From: Vandiemenella viatica
Taxonomy: Eukaryota; Arthropoda; Insecta; Orthoptera; Morabidae
NCBI GenBank assembly: GCA_031002005.1
Contig: CM061914.1
Coordinates: 194,326,685-194,390,684, forward strand
Length of the DNA: 64,000 bases
Direction: 5' to 3'
The notes below the pieces were generated by a model that searched no databases, had not been told where the DNA came from, and saw only the letters and a program-made list of their open reading frames with translations. Position 1 is the stretch's first letter, and each line of letters begins with the position of its first letter. Positions 10,901-21,547 of this stretch are shown piece after piece. Both the position numbers and the translations under genes were made by a program.

Positions 10901-13900
10901 TGTGGTGCATTCCAAGTGCACCTGTAGAGTACCAGAACAAAACACTTATAATAATAGACAATGTATATTGAATTCTGCATGTGGAAGAAATGGGTCATCA
11001 CTTGGAAAAGTCATAAAACTTAACAGCGTATAAGGGCAGCACCAATTTTCACTATACTTTCTACATGTGAGTATTTGTATTACTGTAAAATATTGAGTGT
11101 TGCGCAATAAAATGCAGCATTTACAATATCTGTGGTACAGATTATTTTATTTACCATTTGTTCTTATTAGGATAACGCTATTACTGTTTTAAAGGAAAAC
11201 ACAATAGGCTTGGCAGTAGAGATTGCAGTATCTTCATCAGTGAATTTGTTATGCCGATTGTCAAAGTAGCTGAAAAAAATTAATTCATGGAAGGAGAGTT
11301 GACCTGCAGATTAAGTAATTAACTAAAGGGAGTTAAACCGTACAGGTTTTGTGTACGGTAATATACGAAATACGTACAGACTAGAGCAAAGGACTTATGT
11401 GACTGTTCGAATAAATTCGTCTGATGCTTTTAATGTGTTTGTGCTACGCGAATCAATTTACATAAGTTTTGGTATGCAATCCAAGTTTGTAGAGTGTTTC
11501 CACAACAAGTGTATTCGAAGCCAAAGTTCAAATATCACAAAAATAAGAACATCCTTAATTGTTTCAGTTGAACGTAACATGTGCGGCCTATATTTTAAGA
11601 ATCAGGTGGAAATTGTAGGCCACACAAGTAGATACTAATTAGGCTTGCTTTAGACACACATGCGGCTTTCAGATGGGTAGCGGAGTAAAGGAAGCCACGT
11701 GAGTGCACTGCAAAACGACTTACAGTTTATGAATAACCCGCCCAAAATTTTGGCAGCCGATAAATAAATAGAGTGGAAAGTGGCGTCTCGACCAATCAGA
11801 GCAGACCAAGAGCGTATTCACGATGTAGGCTGCGTGGTGCGAGGGGCATAGGACAACGGCCTGTTTGCCCTTTTTCTAAAATAAAATTAATTGCTTATCG
11901 TCACGTTTTTGAAAAAAAATATTTCTTCCATTTTTAGAAAAAAAAACCGATTCTCGTTCTCGTAATTAGTAATGTAACCCACCGTGCTACAACTGTTTTG
12001 GCTTACAACCTACAATGACTCCATGGTGACTACATATCAGGTGAACTGTATAATGTCATATACCGGAAAACAATGGCAGATTTCTAAAATTACTTTAGTT
12101 AAATATAATACCAATATTGGTGTTTTGTTTTTAATTATGGCTCTACGCCTCGTCGACGTCGAGGTCATTAGTGGCGGGATGGGGGTCAAAGAACGGGAGT
12201 GAATTGGGGAAATCATGGAAAACCCAAAACTGAATGCCGGGACGGGTATTCGAACCGGCGTCCTCCCGAATGCGAGGCAGAGCGTTAACCGTTTCCCCAC
12301 CCCGCTCGGTGGTGTATTGTTCAAAGTCTGATGTGTTATGACGCTAATTGTTCGATATTCTGTACGCTACTTGTAATCAGCAATTCAAATCACCGCCTTT
12401 CACTACTGGTAGTCTGTTTCTTTTCTCTTTTGATCAGGGAAATTAAACACTCCTTTGTGCCGCCTCCGCTGGGATGCACTGCCTTACAGCAAGACTTGCG
12501 ACAGTCCTTGCTCAGATAGTCTGCACTCGAATTTGTTGTCTAACGAGTCAACATCGAGGTTTATTGCACCAACGAATTTGAGTCTTAGTGACATAAGTGA
12601 TGAGGGAAACAGATTAGAGTGTTGCAGACTATAGTTTGCTCTAGACTGACAGCTAGCAGTGCCTCCAGTCTATTTCAGTTCGGCTTGTCTGGAGCATCGC
12701 AAAATGTCGGCAATTTTCAATTTGTTCTGTTGACGAGACTCTGCAGAATTTGAGTAGTATAGATAGCGCGCCTGCACCACACACAAGTAGTCGCGCAGGT
12801 TTAGTTTAGTGGTTTGTTAATTTAGGATAGAGACACGCAATGGCGCATGCAAAAGACATTTCTCTGCTTTAAAGAAGATTCATCAGTTTTAAAGACAAAC
12901 TGCCGGGTAAGTTCTCATAAGATCGCAATCAGACGCATTGGAATGAGTCGTTAGGATCACCTCGAAATGTTTGCTCTAAGATACGTTTAACATGGTTCAC
13001 AAATGTTTAGCACATGTGAGTTTTTGTACATGTGGATGTTTGTCTGTGTGAATTAGATTCAGTGTCACTTTCACAGTGTTTTCTTTGATGACGTTGCACA
13101 TATGGCACGACTTGACTAACGAGAGTTTGCTTGCGGGAAAGAAATACAGTCGGAGCATGCCTCGAAAATAAAAGAGACGCTAAGTTCTCCCTTTTGTCAC
13201 CGTTCAGCGATATGATTAAGTAGAACTACTGGACGAAATCTGATACTCTTATTTAGTGCTGTTCTCTTGAAAGGTTTATATTTGCTGAACACTGACATGT
13301 TACCTATGCGAGCTCAGCAGTAACGAATTTCGCAAATCAAGTCGAAGAAAAGTTGGGAATCATCGCGCGTTCTGCCCAAATCGTTGAAAATACAGGAATA
13401 CAATGTGCGGTAGAGCAGTGCTGAATAACAAGTTGTATAAAGAACTGGAGCTACCTGTTGCAGACAACACGCAGTACGTGTAGCTTGCGATTTAACAGAC
13501 GCACATGAGCTCACAGCTAAGTCACGCTACATTGTCAAAGTTAGATATTCCCATCTGGGGAGTTGTGTAGGCTATATACAAATTATGAATTGTTCATTTC
13601 ATCTCTCTACCTACGACTCAATTATTTTCATTGCGTTTTTTTCTCGTGTAAACGAAATAAAGTTAGGTCGTATATTTTCTGAAGTCTGTAATTTGATTGG
13701 AACACAGTGCAGTTGAACTTCATAATTCACGGATTCGTTTTGACTTTTTTTTGTAGGGTAACGACAAACCAGTTAGCGCACGAGTGGAAAAGTGCCAAAT
13801 TTAGAAGGTTAAAAAAACTTGTGCTCGCGTATCTGCTCAGATAATCCTTAGACAACAGCTTCCGACGACAGAAAACAGGTTCATCTGTCGTCACATTTGG

Positions 13901-16900
13901 ATAAAGCGACATGAAATTAAAGCGAGTTAAAAGAATAACCAATGCTACTTCATTAGCAAACATTACTACCAGCACAATTCGTATCTAGGAATGACCGGGA
14001 AAATAAGAGAAATCAGGTGCAATCCGATTATTTTCTATACTCACTTTATCCATGGGCGATTAGGGAATGGGATAGGAAGAATTTATCGAGTGTGAAACAT
14101 TAGAATCAGACAGGAGTAAGTCTCCATAAACCGGTCCGAGCATCTTGATCTGGGTTTTCAATGTTTTTCCCAGATCGCTCCAGGGGAATGCAGGAATGTT
14201 TCCTCAAAACATCCGATGGGCGCCTCCTGCCGTATCCCGTATATCCCTTCCGATGCTTATACGATTACACATTAGGACCGGTGCACCACCCACTTTAGTG
14301 AATCGCGGACTAATAGTGATAGTGATAATAATAGGCAGACTAAAAGAGGGAGACCACACAAGTCAGACGTTCTAGTTTTTCTCGTGGGGACTGACATAAT
14401 TTTTACTGGTCCACTTTATTAAACGCCTTTGGAACAATGCCTCAACACCCCCTCTACAGCCTACCTCCTGAATTATCTGGTTCGTGTATTTTAACACTTA
14501 CCAAACTAACAAATATCAAAATGTGACCCGCCGTTCTGTCTCTAAGAGTCTTCCTCAAACTTGTTTCCTCGCCCGTCTTCTCTTGTTAATTTCGTACTTC
14601 ATACGTGCAGTTAACACTCGTATCGTAAAGTGAATCACAGAGTCCGTTGTTCTAGGTTCGCATCTGGTGTCATGGAAATACGAGGTCTGAATGTTGTCTC
14701 AGTGGTCACGTTTTTCTGTTCTTGGAGGCGTCCGTGTTGTTTTCCATACGACATGTGTGTGCGTGCGACGAAACATTTTGAACACCACAACGTAATTAGG
14801 GCGCTGACGAGGTGAACTTTGTTAAACTTATTCGTGACTTGACGCTGCGGATGTGCACTTTAGTTTTGACGCTGACCTTAGGAGGTAGCTTGTAATGAGG
14901 CAGCCGGCTGCTTGCTTTAAATACTTCCCTCTATTGTGTTGCGGAATTGTAATTTTAAAGGAAGATTCATTACAAAGCGTATACACTGCGATCGCGTTAC
15001 CTAGAAAATGATTGCTACATGTAACATTTGAGCTGAACACGATGCAGTATTGTCGCCTGCCTAACAGCTGACGCAACTAGGGATTCGAGTTGCGGATGCG
15101 TCGACAGTATGGCAGCTCTGACATCTGAGGGGACCCTGGCGTGCTTAGTAATGAGCTTACTTTTTGTTTATCATCTAGCAGCAAAGCGTAAACGTTTGTG
15201 ATATAATATCATTGTAAACATTACCGTAAATTTAATTAAAAAATTTCGTTACGTTAATTGGACTGTTATGCCAACGTTTCCCCGTAGTCTAAAGTATTAT
15301 AATTCAGAAAATTGAAGAAATAAATAACCAGAGATCGAACAGTATTAACATAATGCAAAAGATGAAATGTTTGTCTGTGTTGTGGCGTGATCTCTGAGGG
15401 TATCACGTTAAGTAGGATTCATCTGAGATGCAGTTGTGTTTGTAACGCGGGTATTGAGAGTGTAAACTTGATAAGATGTTTAGGTACGGGGGTCGAGCTG
15501 CCAGAGGGTACGCTAGCCGGCAAGACAGAACAGTGAATTTAAGTGCTATGCAAAGAAAAAAGAGTGGAAAAGGTACGCCCAGAAACAACCTCTGGTTGCC
15601 TAGGTGATAAAGAAGTACGCGACTGGTCGGTTAGACCATGTGACGATCAAACAGAATTACGCTGTAACACGAACAGGAAGCCGAACAGCCATGTTGTTGA
15701 GTCAGTATTTTACTAGTGGCTTTGGTGATCACTCGGTGGTTGATCCACGCGGGATCTTCAACTAATTACAAGTTACGGAAGAGTGTTTCTGAAGACTATG
15801 GTAGAGTAACGAGGACTTGTGTGGGTTAACAATATTTCAGAGGACAAGAAGCAGACCCAGCCACCTCCGCAATCCCGTTACATGTTCTCGGTTGTGCGAC
15901 CACGTAGAGTCAGCAGAGGTAGCCCAGATTCTAAGCCAGACGATAAGCTTTGTGAGTGTGGAGCCCCGATTCAGACTGGCTGGGTAGTGTTTGCGTGATG
16001 CGGTTTCAAACACCGAGACACACGCAGGGTGAGTGACCGTACCTGCTGGCACGGGGACGGGCGCGGCGACTACGCGCGGGCTGGGCGCGGGGTGCAGGCC
16101 GGGCCCGCTCTTGCTGACGACGGCGTTGAAGCCCCTGACGGGGTCGGCGGTGTAGTCGACGGTGCGCACGGAGCCGTCGGGCTCGACCAGCGAGTACTGG
16201 CCCTTCACGACGTCCCCGTGGCGCGACTCCGACTGCTGCTTGATGTCGCCCGTGTGCGGGTCCGTCACGCCGTACTGGAACGCGTACCGCGCCGGCGCCT
16301 GCAACCGACCAACACGCAGCAGGTTTAAAACGTGTATATAATCGATTATAAATCAAAATTCCGTCTGGAAACAACTGTTGATGTTAATGTTTAGTTTATT
16401 CCCATATGCGTTTCGCCCTTATGGTGCGGGTCATCGTCAGTGGCTGTGAATTTGTTGTACATGTGTTTCATTACATTTTACAAAAGCTTTACAAATTATT
16501 ATATACATGTTGAGATTCAGACCTTTTCTTTTTTATATATAACAATAACAAACGCTCCTACAGTGGTCACACAAACAGAAAAGTGCCTAAACAATAGCGT
16601 GTTTTTGCAAAAATGAAGAAAGTAAGTGCGAATAAAAAGATACCTCAGGATATGTCCAGAACACATAAAAGCAATAGAAAAATCACTGAAATGGAACTTC
16701 CCCAGACTTCAATGTGAAAACAGGAAACAAAAACTGGCACCGAAGATGATTGAATAAATCGAAACGCGTCTGCCAAAAAACGAAGTTTTTTATTTAGCTG
16801 CAATAGACGGATAAGTTCACAGAAAACTTATTATATACATATTTACATTGCACTTACAACTAGGGTGATGATATATACATGGCGGTTTGCAACAGCACTT

Positions 16901-19900
16901 TATGCACTTTACAGATCTTCTTTTTCACAAATAGAAAGCTGTTTTACACTTATACATATTTCTGAATAAACATTTGGCATTATATCCATTGAAATATTGA
17001 CTGTAAGCTTCTTGTTGCATTTGTCTGCTACATAACATACATGTTGTTATGATGAAATTCAGTGCTACCAACTTTGTTTCATTTTTGTTTGTTATTGTTT
17101 CTGTCTTTTATTGTATCTGTGTAAATATGTATATAATAATTTCTAATGCTTTTGTCAGATGTAATGAAACACATGTAAAACAAATTCACAGCCACTGACG
17201 ATGCCCCACACTATAAGGTCGAAACGCGTATGGGAATAAAGTAACATCAACAGACGGAATTTTGATTAATACTCTATTAACCAACCAGATTTGCAGTGTA
17301 TACAATCAGTGTCATTATATCTGTTAGGTGGGATGTACTGTCGACAGAAGGCGTGTAACAAAACAACGTTCCCTACATAATGCTATAGCTCAAGAACGGC
17401 TTAACTGACAGTAGAGTTTGCGTTGTGCCGCCACGATTTCCATTCAACTAAATCTACCCCCACCTCTCGCACTGCTAGTCACTGAACATCGGTCGTCATT
17501 AACGGTCGTTTTAGTGTATTAAAGATTATGAATCAGACTGCGCTCTGCAATTCAGTGCTGGAGCCGAAGTTTCGGATATGTGTTTGTGAAAATGTCGAGG
17601 ACCGAGAAAAGTTGAAAAAATATATGTAAATGAGTCCCAACCGCTAACAGGCACAGAGTGGGCTCGGATCTGCAGATTAAGACAATCGTTGCCCGAATAA
17701 AATGCGGCAAAAAAAATTTACATTCGACAGAACAATAAAATTGGACTGCTGTTATATACGTCGTGTGTAAAAGTGACATTTAAGAAGGGTGTAAAGAAAA
17801 GAAACACTTGAGAACTTTGTGAGAATTTAAAAATGTTGAAATAAAGATCGAAACCTATACACGAAGAATTTGTGAATTTGCATCAATGTACGACAGTGAG
17901 TCTTAATGAATCGTATTGCAGATGATTACGACAGCTCTGGTTCGACCACTGCGCACCCCGCTGTTTTCTAGTAATATTGTTAAATTTTTTAGTATTCCCT
18001 AAATTTATGGCCTAGAACATTGGTATTGTATTGTTAGAAAATCGAAATGAGCTATAGTGCAGTATTTTAAGATTTCTGGCATTCCAACGCTCGCGAATTG
18101 TGTTTAATGTGCCTAACGTCATCCCGTTGCGCTCGCGCCTTCGTTAGTTTATATTTCAAACGTAGCCACCTTCACGTGACAAAAGTCTTCCTTAGATGTT
18201 TTTGGATTTTATTATTTCACCCAGAAAACAACACTTCTCGCGAATAAACAGTTGCTATGCTTACTTGCTTGCAAGAGTAATCTTTGTGATTTCTGTGATT
18301 CTGCTATTATGAGTGGTTGTGTCTTTGCGTTTCCGTCACAAATCCAGGATACGTGCAGGAAACAATGGCGGCACGATTGGCGTGGACAATAGGGAAGAGA
18401 GTTTTTAAAATTATAATTACCGTAACTAATACGCTATAAAATGACACTTTTTAGACTGTGAGTGGAAACTTTTATCTCTCTTAGAAATCTGATGACAAAA
18501 GCGCCTGCGAGTATGCAGAGGCTACTTGGCTGCCTATATGACAGCAGCTGAGAGGGGGCACCACTTAATGCGCGATCTAAATGCGTCGTTTTTTAACTGC
18601 TTTGCGGGTACTTGCAGGTTGGACATATGGGGATATTAGCTCAGCAGGCAGTAAAAATGTCAATTTCCAATTGAGTCAGGTAATTAGCCGAGTACACTTA
18701 TGTGTGACAGAAAATTTCACAAAAAGTCGTAGCTATAATCGTAGGTAGTTGTTTGTATAGGTTTGAAACATTAGATCACTGGAGTGAGGGAGAGCACGTT
18801 GTGGCTGTGATGGGGCTGTACTCACGTAGTAGTCGATGGCGACCGGCCTGACGTATCCCGGGGAGGCCGACACCACGTGTAACAGTATCGCCGACGTCAC
18901 CAGCGCCTGAAAGCAGACGACAACAGGGCAGCTCAGGCAAACAGGGTCCAACAACCACATACAGTACGAAAGAGCACTCCACAGCGGAACAGACAGGCGA
19001 CCTGTACCAGACAAACGTCAGCTCACGCCAAATAAGAGCTTGAAACGAAACGAGAATCACTCTGCACTCAGTTGTACCTTCTACAGCGGAAATTTATTTT
19101 TCGGATTTCGATAAAATTTTGTGGTGGACTGTAGGGTAATGTTAGTCTGCTGCTCCAATACGGCCTGAAGAAACTCAGTGACTCTTCCGTCACGAGCAAG
19201 TGAACAGCAACACGGAAGGGATACTTCATTATGAGGTTGTACTGAGCAGTGACCATATCACCGTGAACTACAACTCATCTGCTCATTGTAAATGCTGTTA
19301 TTTTAGAGAACAAACTAAATAAATAAATGGAGTCGTCATCTTAAGTTCACTCTCCTTCCTTACAATGGACAATGTTGACGCTAAGAACTCGCAATGGCGC
19401 CTTCCATACAATACAAGGGCTGCGGAGCAGGCACAGAGCAGAGCAGGTAGATTTGTTTGTGGAAACTACCGCAACATACAATGAGTGATATGCTGGAGCA
19501 GCTGGGAACAGAAGACGGGTGAACAGACTGTTTTGCTTGTTCAAGGTTTACAATAGCGATAATCCGTGGATGCATATTAGTAGCAGGGTTCACAGTTCTA
19601 AATGAAGGGGAAGACCATAACCACGAGCTGACACTTGAATCCAGGCGAAAAAGGGGGGGGGATGGAATTTTGTTTCGTGGGAAATGCCCCGTTTACATGG
19701 TGCTAGTTGACTGGAGCGAGTGTACTGTCTTGCTGCGCGCAGCACTGGATAGTCCACTCTCCTCAGGTACAAGACAGACAGTCGACTGAGAATAGTGGAC
19801 TAGGTTCACGACCAACAAACAAGATGGCGACAACTAACAAGTCGAGGAAAGTCCGTGGAATTTTAAGAATAAAAATTATAAGAACAAGGATTTTATAGAC

Positions 19901-20492
19901 TCTGCTATAAAAAAAAATTGCTTCATATCGGTGTCATTTTTTATGTATAGGAAAAAATATTTCACAATGGGTATTCAAATTGAGATACAGTTAGTCTTAA
20001 ATGATGCAACTCTATATTTTCACTTACAACTTTATTTTTAAAAAACGCGCTGAAGCATTTAAAGCATTTCTTTTTAATAACCACTCTTTTAAGGTTTTTC
20101 TACGTTTATATTTTGTTATTCTTCATATCATTCAACGTTGTAATCAACAAATTAGCTACGATGTTAATTCCTTCCTGTAATATGGACATACAATGTAGGA
20201 GTAGAGAACTGTCCTGACAGTGCACTGTCTTGTAATTATTACTAGCATGCTAGTCCACTCTCTTACCCCCACCACCGACGGTCTGGCCAACTGTCGCTCC
20301 AGTCAACTCGCATCGTGCAAACGCGGCCTAAGGCAGTCAGGGAGTGGAATAAGTAACCAAGGGAAATGAAGGATAGTTTAAGCAATACACTGAAGTTGTA
20401 ATTCGTAAAGGACGGGGTTAGGCAGGAAAAAAAGAAAAATGATCGCCGTTGGAGTTAGGTTGAGGTGTGGCACTTACCTTGAGGAGTCCCAT
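7853..20492 (-). CDS. Cuticular protein gene 1, RR-2 class (4 coding exons, 152 aa)
   Basis: Predicted secreted structural cuticle protein that binds chitin through an extended Rebers-Riddiford (RR-2) domain. Coding exons on the minus strand are 20492-20478, 18906-18826, 16298-16043 and 7959-7853; the introns are 1571, 2527 and 8083 bp. All junctions are GT-AG and phases agree (0, 0, 1). Residues 1-19 form a signal peptide (MGLLK start, hydrophobic AILLHVV, likely cleavage after VSA). The RR-2 domain covers about residues 36-93, with [29 protein letters not shown] and GFNAVV. A Pro/Ala/Val-rich linker follows, then a Tyr/His-rich tail ending TYY. Gene 2 has the same first two junctions, which supports the five-codon first exon. 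No transcript is available, so joining the distant last exon rests on matching phase and composition. Confidence 0.85.
8021..8031. repeat. Target-site duplication, proximal copy (LINE in gene 1 intron 3)
   Basis: TAGTAAAGAGA, identical to 9292-9302. Together they flank the LINE between them exactly. Confidence 0.88.
8032..9291 (+). mobile_element. 5'-truncated non-LTR retrotransposon (Jockey/CR1-like) with TSD
   Basis: Encodes the C-terminal half of a reverse transcriptase: [14 protein letters not shown], catalytic YADD (in [11 protein letters not shown]), then thumb and C-terminal region. The frame breaks near 8700 and resumes with [16 protein letters not shown]. It ends with a cysteine motif region ([29 protein letters not shown]) and stops near 9213. 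The 3' end is an AAATAAATAAATA tail. The 1260-bp insert is bounded by an identical 11-bp duplication, so it is one retrotransposition event. It lies antisense in intron 3 of gene 1, 72 bp from exon 4. Confidence 0.88.
9292..9302. repeat. Target-site duplication, distal copy
   Basis: TAGTAAAGAGA, identical to 8021-8031. Confidence 0.88.
9785..10290 (+). mobile_element. RTE-type LINE fragment (RT C-terminus)
   Basis: Frames read [46 protein letters not shown], then after a shift [18 protein letters not shown] and AAGRRR-like basic residues. This is the C-terminal region of RTE-like reverse transcriptases. It ends in a (GAA)n tail near 10275-10288. It lies in gene 1 intron 3. Confidence 0.75.
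10291..12118. other. Intronic DNA (gene 1 intron 3), nothing recognised
   Basis: AT-rich with short chance frames on both strands. No repeat family recognised. Confidence 0.4.
12130..12310 (-). mobile_element. tRNA-derived SINE, family 2, with TSD
   Basis: On the minus strand a tRNA-like head (box B as GGTTCGAATACC-like) is followed by the family-2 body GGGTTTTCCATGATTTCCCC and the tail CGTCGACGAGGCG. Flanking GGTGTTTTGTT (12119-12129) and GGTGTATTGTT (12311-12321) match at 10 of 11 bases. It lies in gene 1 intron 3. Confidence 0.78.
12322..13984. other. Intronic DNA (gene 1 intron 3), nothing recognised
   Basis: No exon-like or transposon coding signal that I can identify. Confidence 0.4.
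13985..14345 (+). mobile_element. 3' end of LINE-B family (5'-truncated)
   Basis: Matches the end of the longer copy at 37980-38840: GACCGGGAAAATAAGAGAAA, GCGATTAGGGAATGG, CGCCTCCTGCCGTATCCCGT, TTTAGTGAATCGCGG and a degenerate (TAA/TGA)n tail. It codes only for the last few RT residues. It lies in gene 1 intron 3. Confidence 0.75.
14346..16042. other. Intronic DNA (gene 1 intron 3), nothing recognised
   Basis: No feature recognised upstream of exon 3's donor. Open frames overlapping exon 3 on the plus strand are GC-rich shadows of the exon. Confidence 0.4.
16043..16298 (-). CDS. Gene 1 coding exon 3 (RR-2 chitin-binding domain)
   Basis: 256 nt, residues 33-117 plus one base, between acceptor TTGCAG|GCG and donor GCAG|GTACGG. 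It encodes the complete RR-2 core, including [17 protein letters not shown] and [11 protein letters not shown], followed by a Pro-rich stretch ([16 protein letters not shown]). The exon is strongly GC-rich compared with its AT-rich introns. The donor lacks the usual +3 to +5 AAG/AGT but is acceptable, and the next exon is in the matching phase. Confidence 0.9.
16351..16510 (-). repeat. Long inverted repeat, left arm, with hammerhead-like motif
   Basis: Its reverse complement matches 17120-17270 at roughly nine bases in ten by eye. On the minus strand it carries CTGACGA (16440-16434), a GACCC/GGG-type hairpin and GAAAC (16414-16410). Confidence 0.75.
16511..17119. other. Spacer of the inverted-repeat element
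   Basis: AT-rich, no open frame. It contains a third related motif on the plus strand: GAAGATG (16742-16748), a short ATT/AAT stem and GAAACGCG (16761-16768). Probably the body of a Penelope-type remnant. Confidence 0.5.
17120..17270 (+). repeat. Long inverted repeat, right arm, with hammerhead-like motif
   Basis: On the plus strand CTGACGA lies at 17195-17201, a GCC-rich hairpin with a TATAAGG loop side follows, then GAAACGCG from 17221. It pairs with 16351-16510 to form a potential ~155-bp stem in gene 1 intron 2. Confidence 0.75.
18826..18906 (-). CDS. Gene 1 coding exon 2 (signal peptide)
   Basis: 27 codons, residues 6-32, between acceptor TTTCAG|GCG and donor TAC|GTGAGT. It contributes the hydrophobic signal-peptide core ([14 protein letters not shown]) and a short mature N-terminus ending IDYY. 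It is phase 0 at both ends, the same position as in gene 2. Confidence 0.85.
19370..19660 (+). mobile_element. LINE-A family 3' fragment, diverged
   Basis: Shares AGATTTGTTTGTGGAAACTA (RFVCGNYR in the RT C-terminus) and the later block AAGACCATAACCACGAGCTG with the copy at 27205-27650. It lies in gene 1 intron 1 and is heavily decayed. Confidence 0.6.
19685..20329. mobile_element. 0.65-kb TIR element in gene 1 intron 1
   Basis: The left end CCCCGTTTACATGGTGCTAG is followed by TTGACTGGAGCGA. The reverse complement of the right end reads GGCCGCGTTTGCACGATGCG then AGTTGACTGGAGCGA. A second paired block (AGTCCACTCTC and its complement) lies inside. There is no coding capacity, so it is non-autonomous; the superfamily is undetermined because no target duplication is clear. 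Confidence 0.65.
20478..20492 (-). CDS. Gene 1 coding exon 1 (MGLLK)
   Basis: Five codons, ATG at 20492, then donor AAG|GTAAGT (GT at 20477). The exon is phase 0 and carries the start of the signal peptide. This very short first exon splitting the signal peptide is repeated in gene 2 (MGHLK), which is the main reason for choosing this start. Confidence 0.83.
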
Positions 20493-20497
20493 GTCGC

Positions 20498-20530
20498 AGT
20501 GAGGCTGTGCGGGTGCCTGCGCTATATATG
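20498..20530 (-). promoter_or_regulatory. Gene 1 core promoter (TATA box and Inr-like site)
   Basis: TATATA lies at 20528-20523, 36 bp upstream of the ATG. An initiator-like TCACT follows at 20502-20498, so transcription may start near 20500. The implied 5' leader is only about 8 nt. A palindromic C/EBP-like TTGCGCAA at 20586-20593 is a further candidate site, not proven. Confidence 0.6.
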
Positions 20531-21540
20531 TAGAGTGCGCCCCCCCCCCACCCCTCCCCCACGCGGGGACGCCGCGTCCTCACGCATTGCGCAAACCCCA
20601 GGAGCGGCGCAACCACGAGTCCCAACCCAGCCAAGGGCTCTCACGGAGTTAGTCCCACCAATGCTATCCGCGTATAGCAAAATAGTTTCATTATTAACAT
20701 TCCTGCCATTCCTAACCCTGGTCTCATGCAAACGTCTGACAAACCTCACTCCTCTATACTCTCCACACACTGCTTGACACCGAGCATGGTGGGTGAGCGG
20801 TATATGCCAGTCTGTCAGCTTACATTCTCTGCGTTGTATCGTTGTTTCATTAGTTGTGGCTGCTGAGCAATGAAATTTTGTAGCCTAAATGTTCCTATTC
20901 GAGATAGGTTGAAAATGGTCGAAGCCATTACAATATTAAGTGGCTACTCGTCTCACGTTTTCGTAAGGTTAACAAATTCACACATGAGCGAGGCAAGAAA
21001 ACAAGGTAAAAGTTACGAAATAAAAGTCCGAAAAAGAATGGAATGAGCAAAATCGGCAGAGAAAATTGGTACTGAAAAGGGACAGGCTGCAAGAAGTATA
21101 ACAGAAGGTGGCGGGATGTCGAGCCTCCTGTATGAATCCTGGTTCATGCGTTTTCTTTTTAATTCTTTTCGTATTTCTTTCCTTTTATTTATATGACACC
21201 ATTATTTCAAAGATCAATTTTTATTGATCTTCGACGATTAAAAGTAAAAAAAAAAAAAAAGAAACGGCCCTACTTGGATGAGTGTGAGTGTCTGGACTCC
21301 TGCGAGTCGTTCGCTGAGAAGTAACAGTACAGAACATGTGTGAAGTAAGCCGACAGCGCAGTAAATCACTAACGCGTTGTCATCCGTTACCTGCTTCAAT
21401 AAATTTCTGGGAACAGCGGGAAAGCGATCTTAGCTGCTTATCATTACTACTCAACTGTGATTGAAATGCACAATATCTCTATACCACAAATCCACAGTCA
21501 GATGAACTATAGCTTTAGGGGCTATGGCGCGTCGTTTATT
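20531..21540. other. Gene 1 upstream region
   Basis: About 250 bp of GC-rich proximal promoter with a 10-base C run near 20540, then AT-rich DNA. Apart from the TTGCGCAA palindrome no regulatory motif is convincing. Confidence 0.4.
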
Positions 21541-21547
21541 GGATAAT

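Noticed and set aside
16029..16328. Plus-strand open frame of 99 codons opposite gene 1 exon 3
   Set aside because: It is the reverse shadow of the GC-rich RR-2 exon, with no independent signal.
15837..16374. Longer open frames continuing past exon 3 of gene 1, in the same and other frames
   Set aside because: Exon 3 has consensus splice sites at both ends. The extensions lack cuticle composition, and the alternative frames are GC-rich shadows of the exon.
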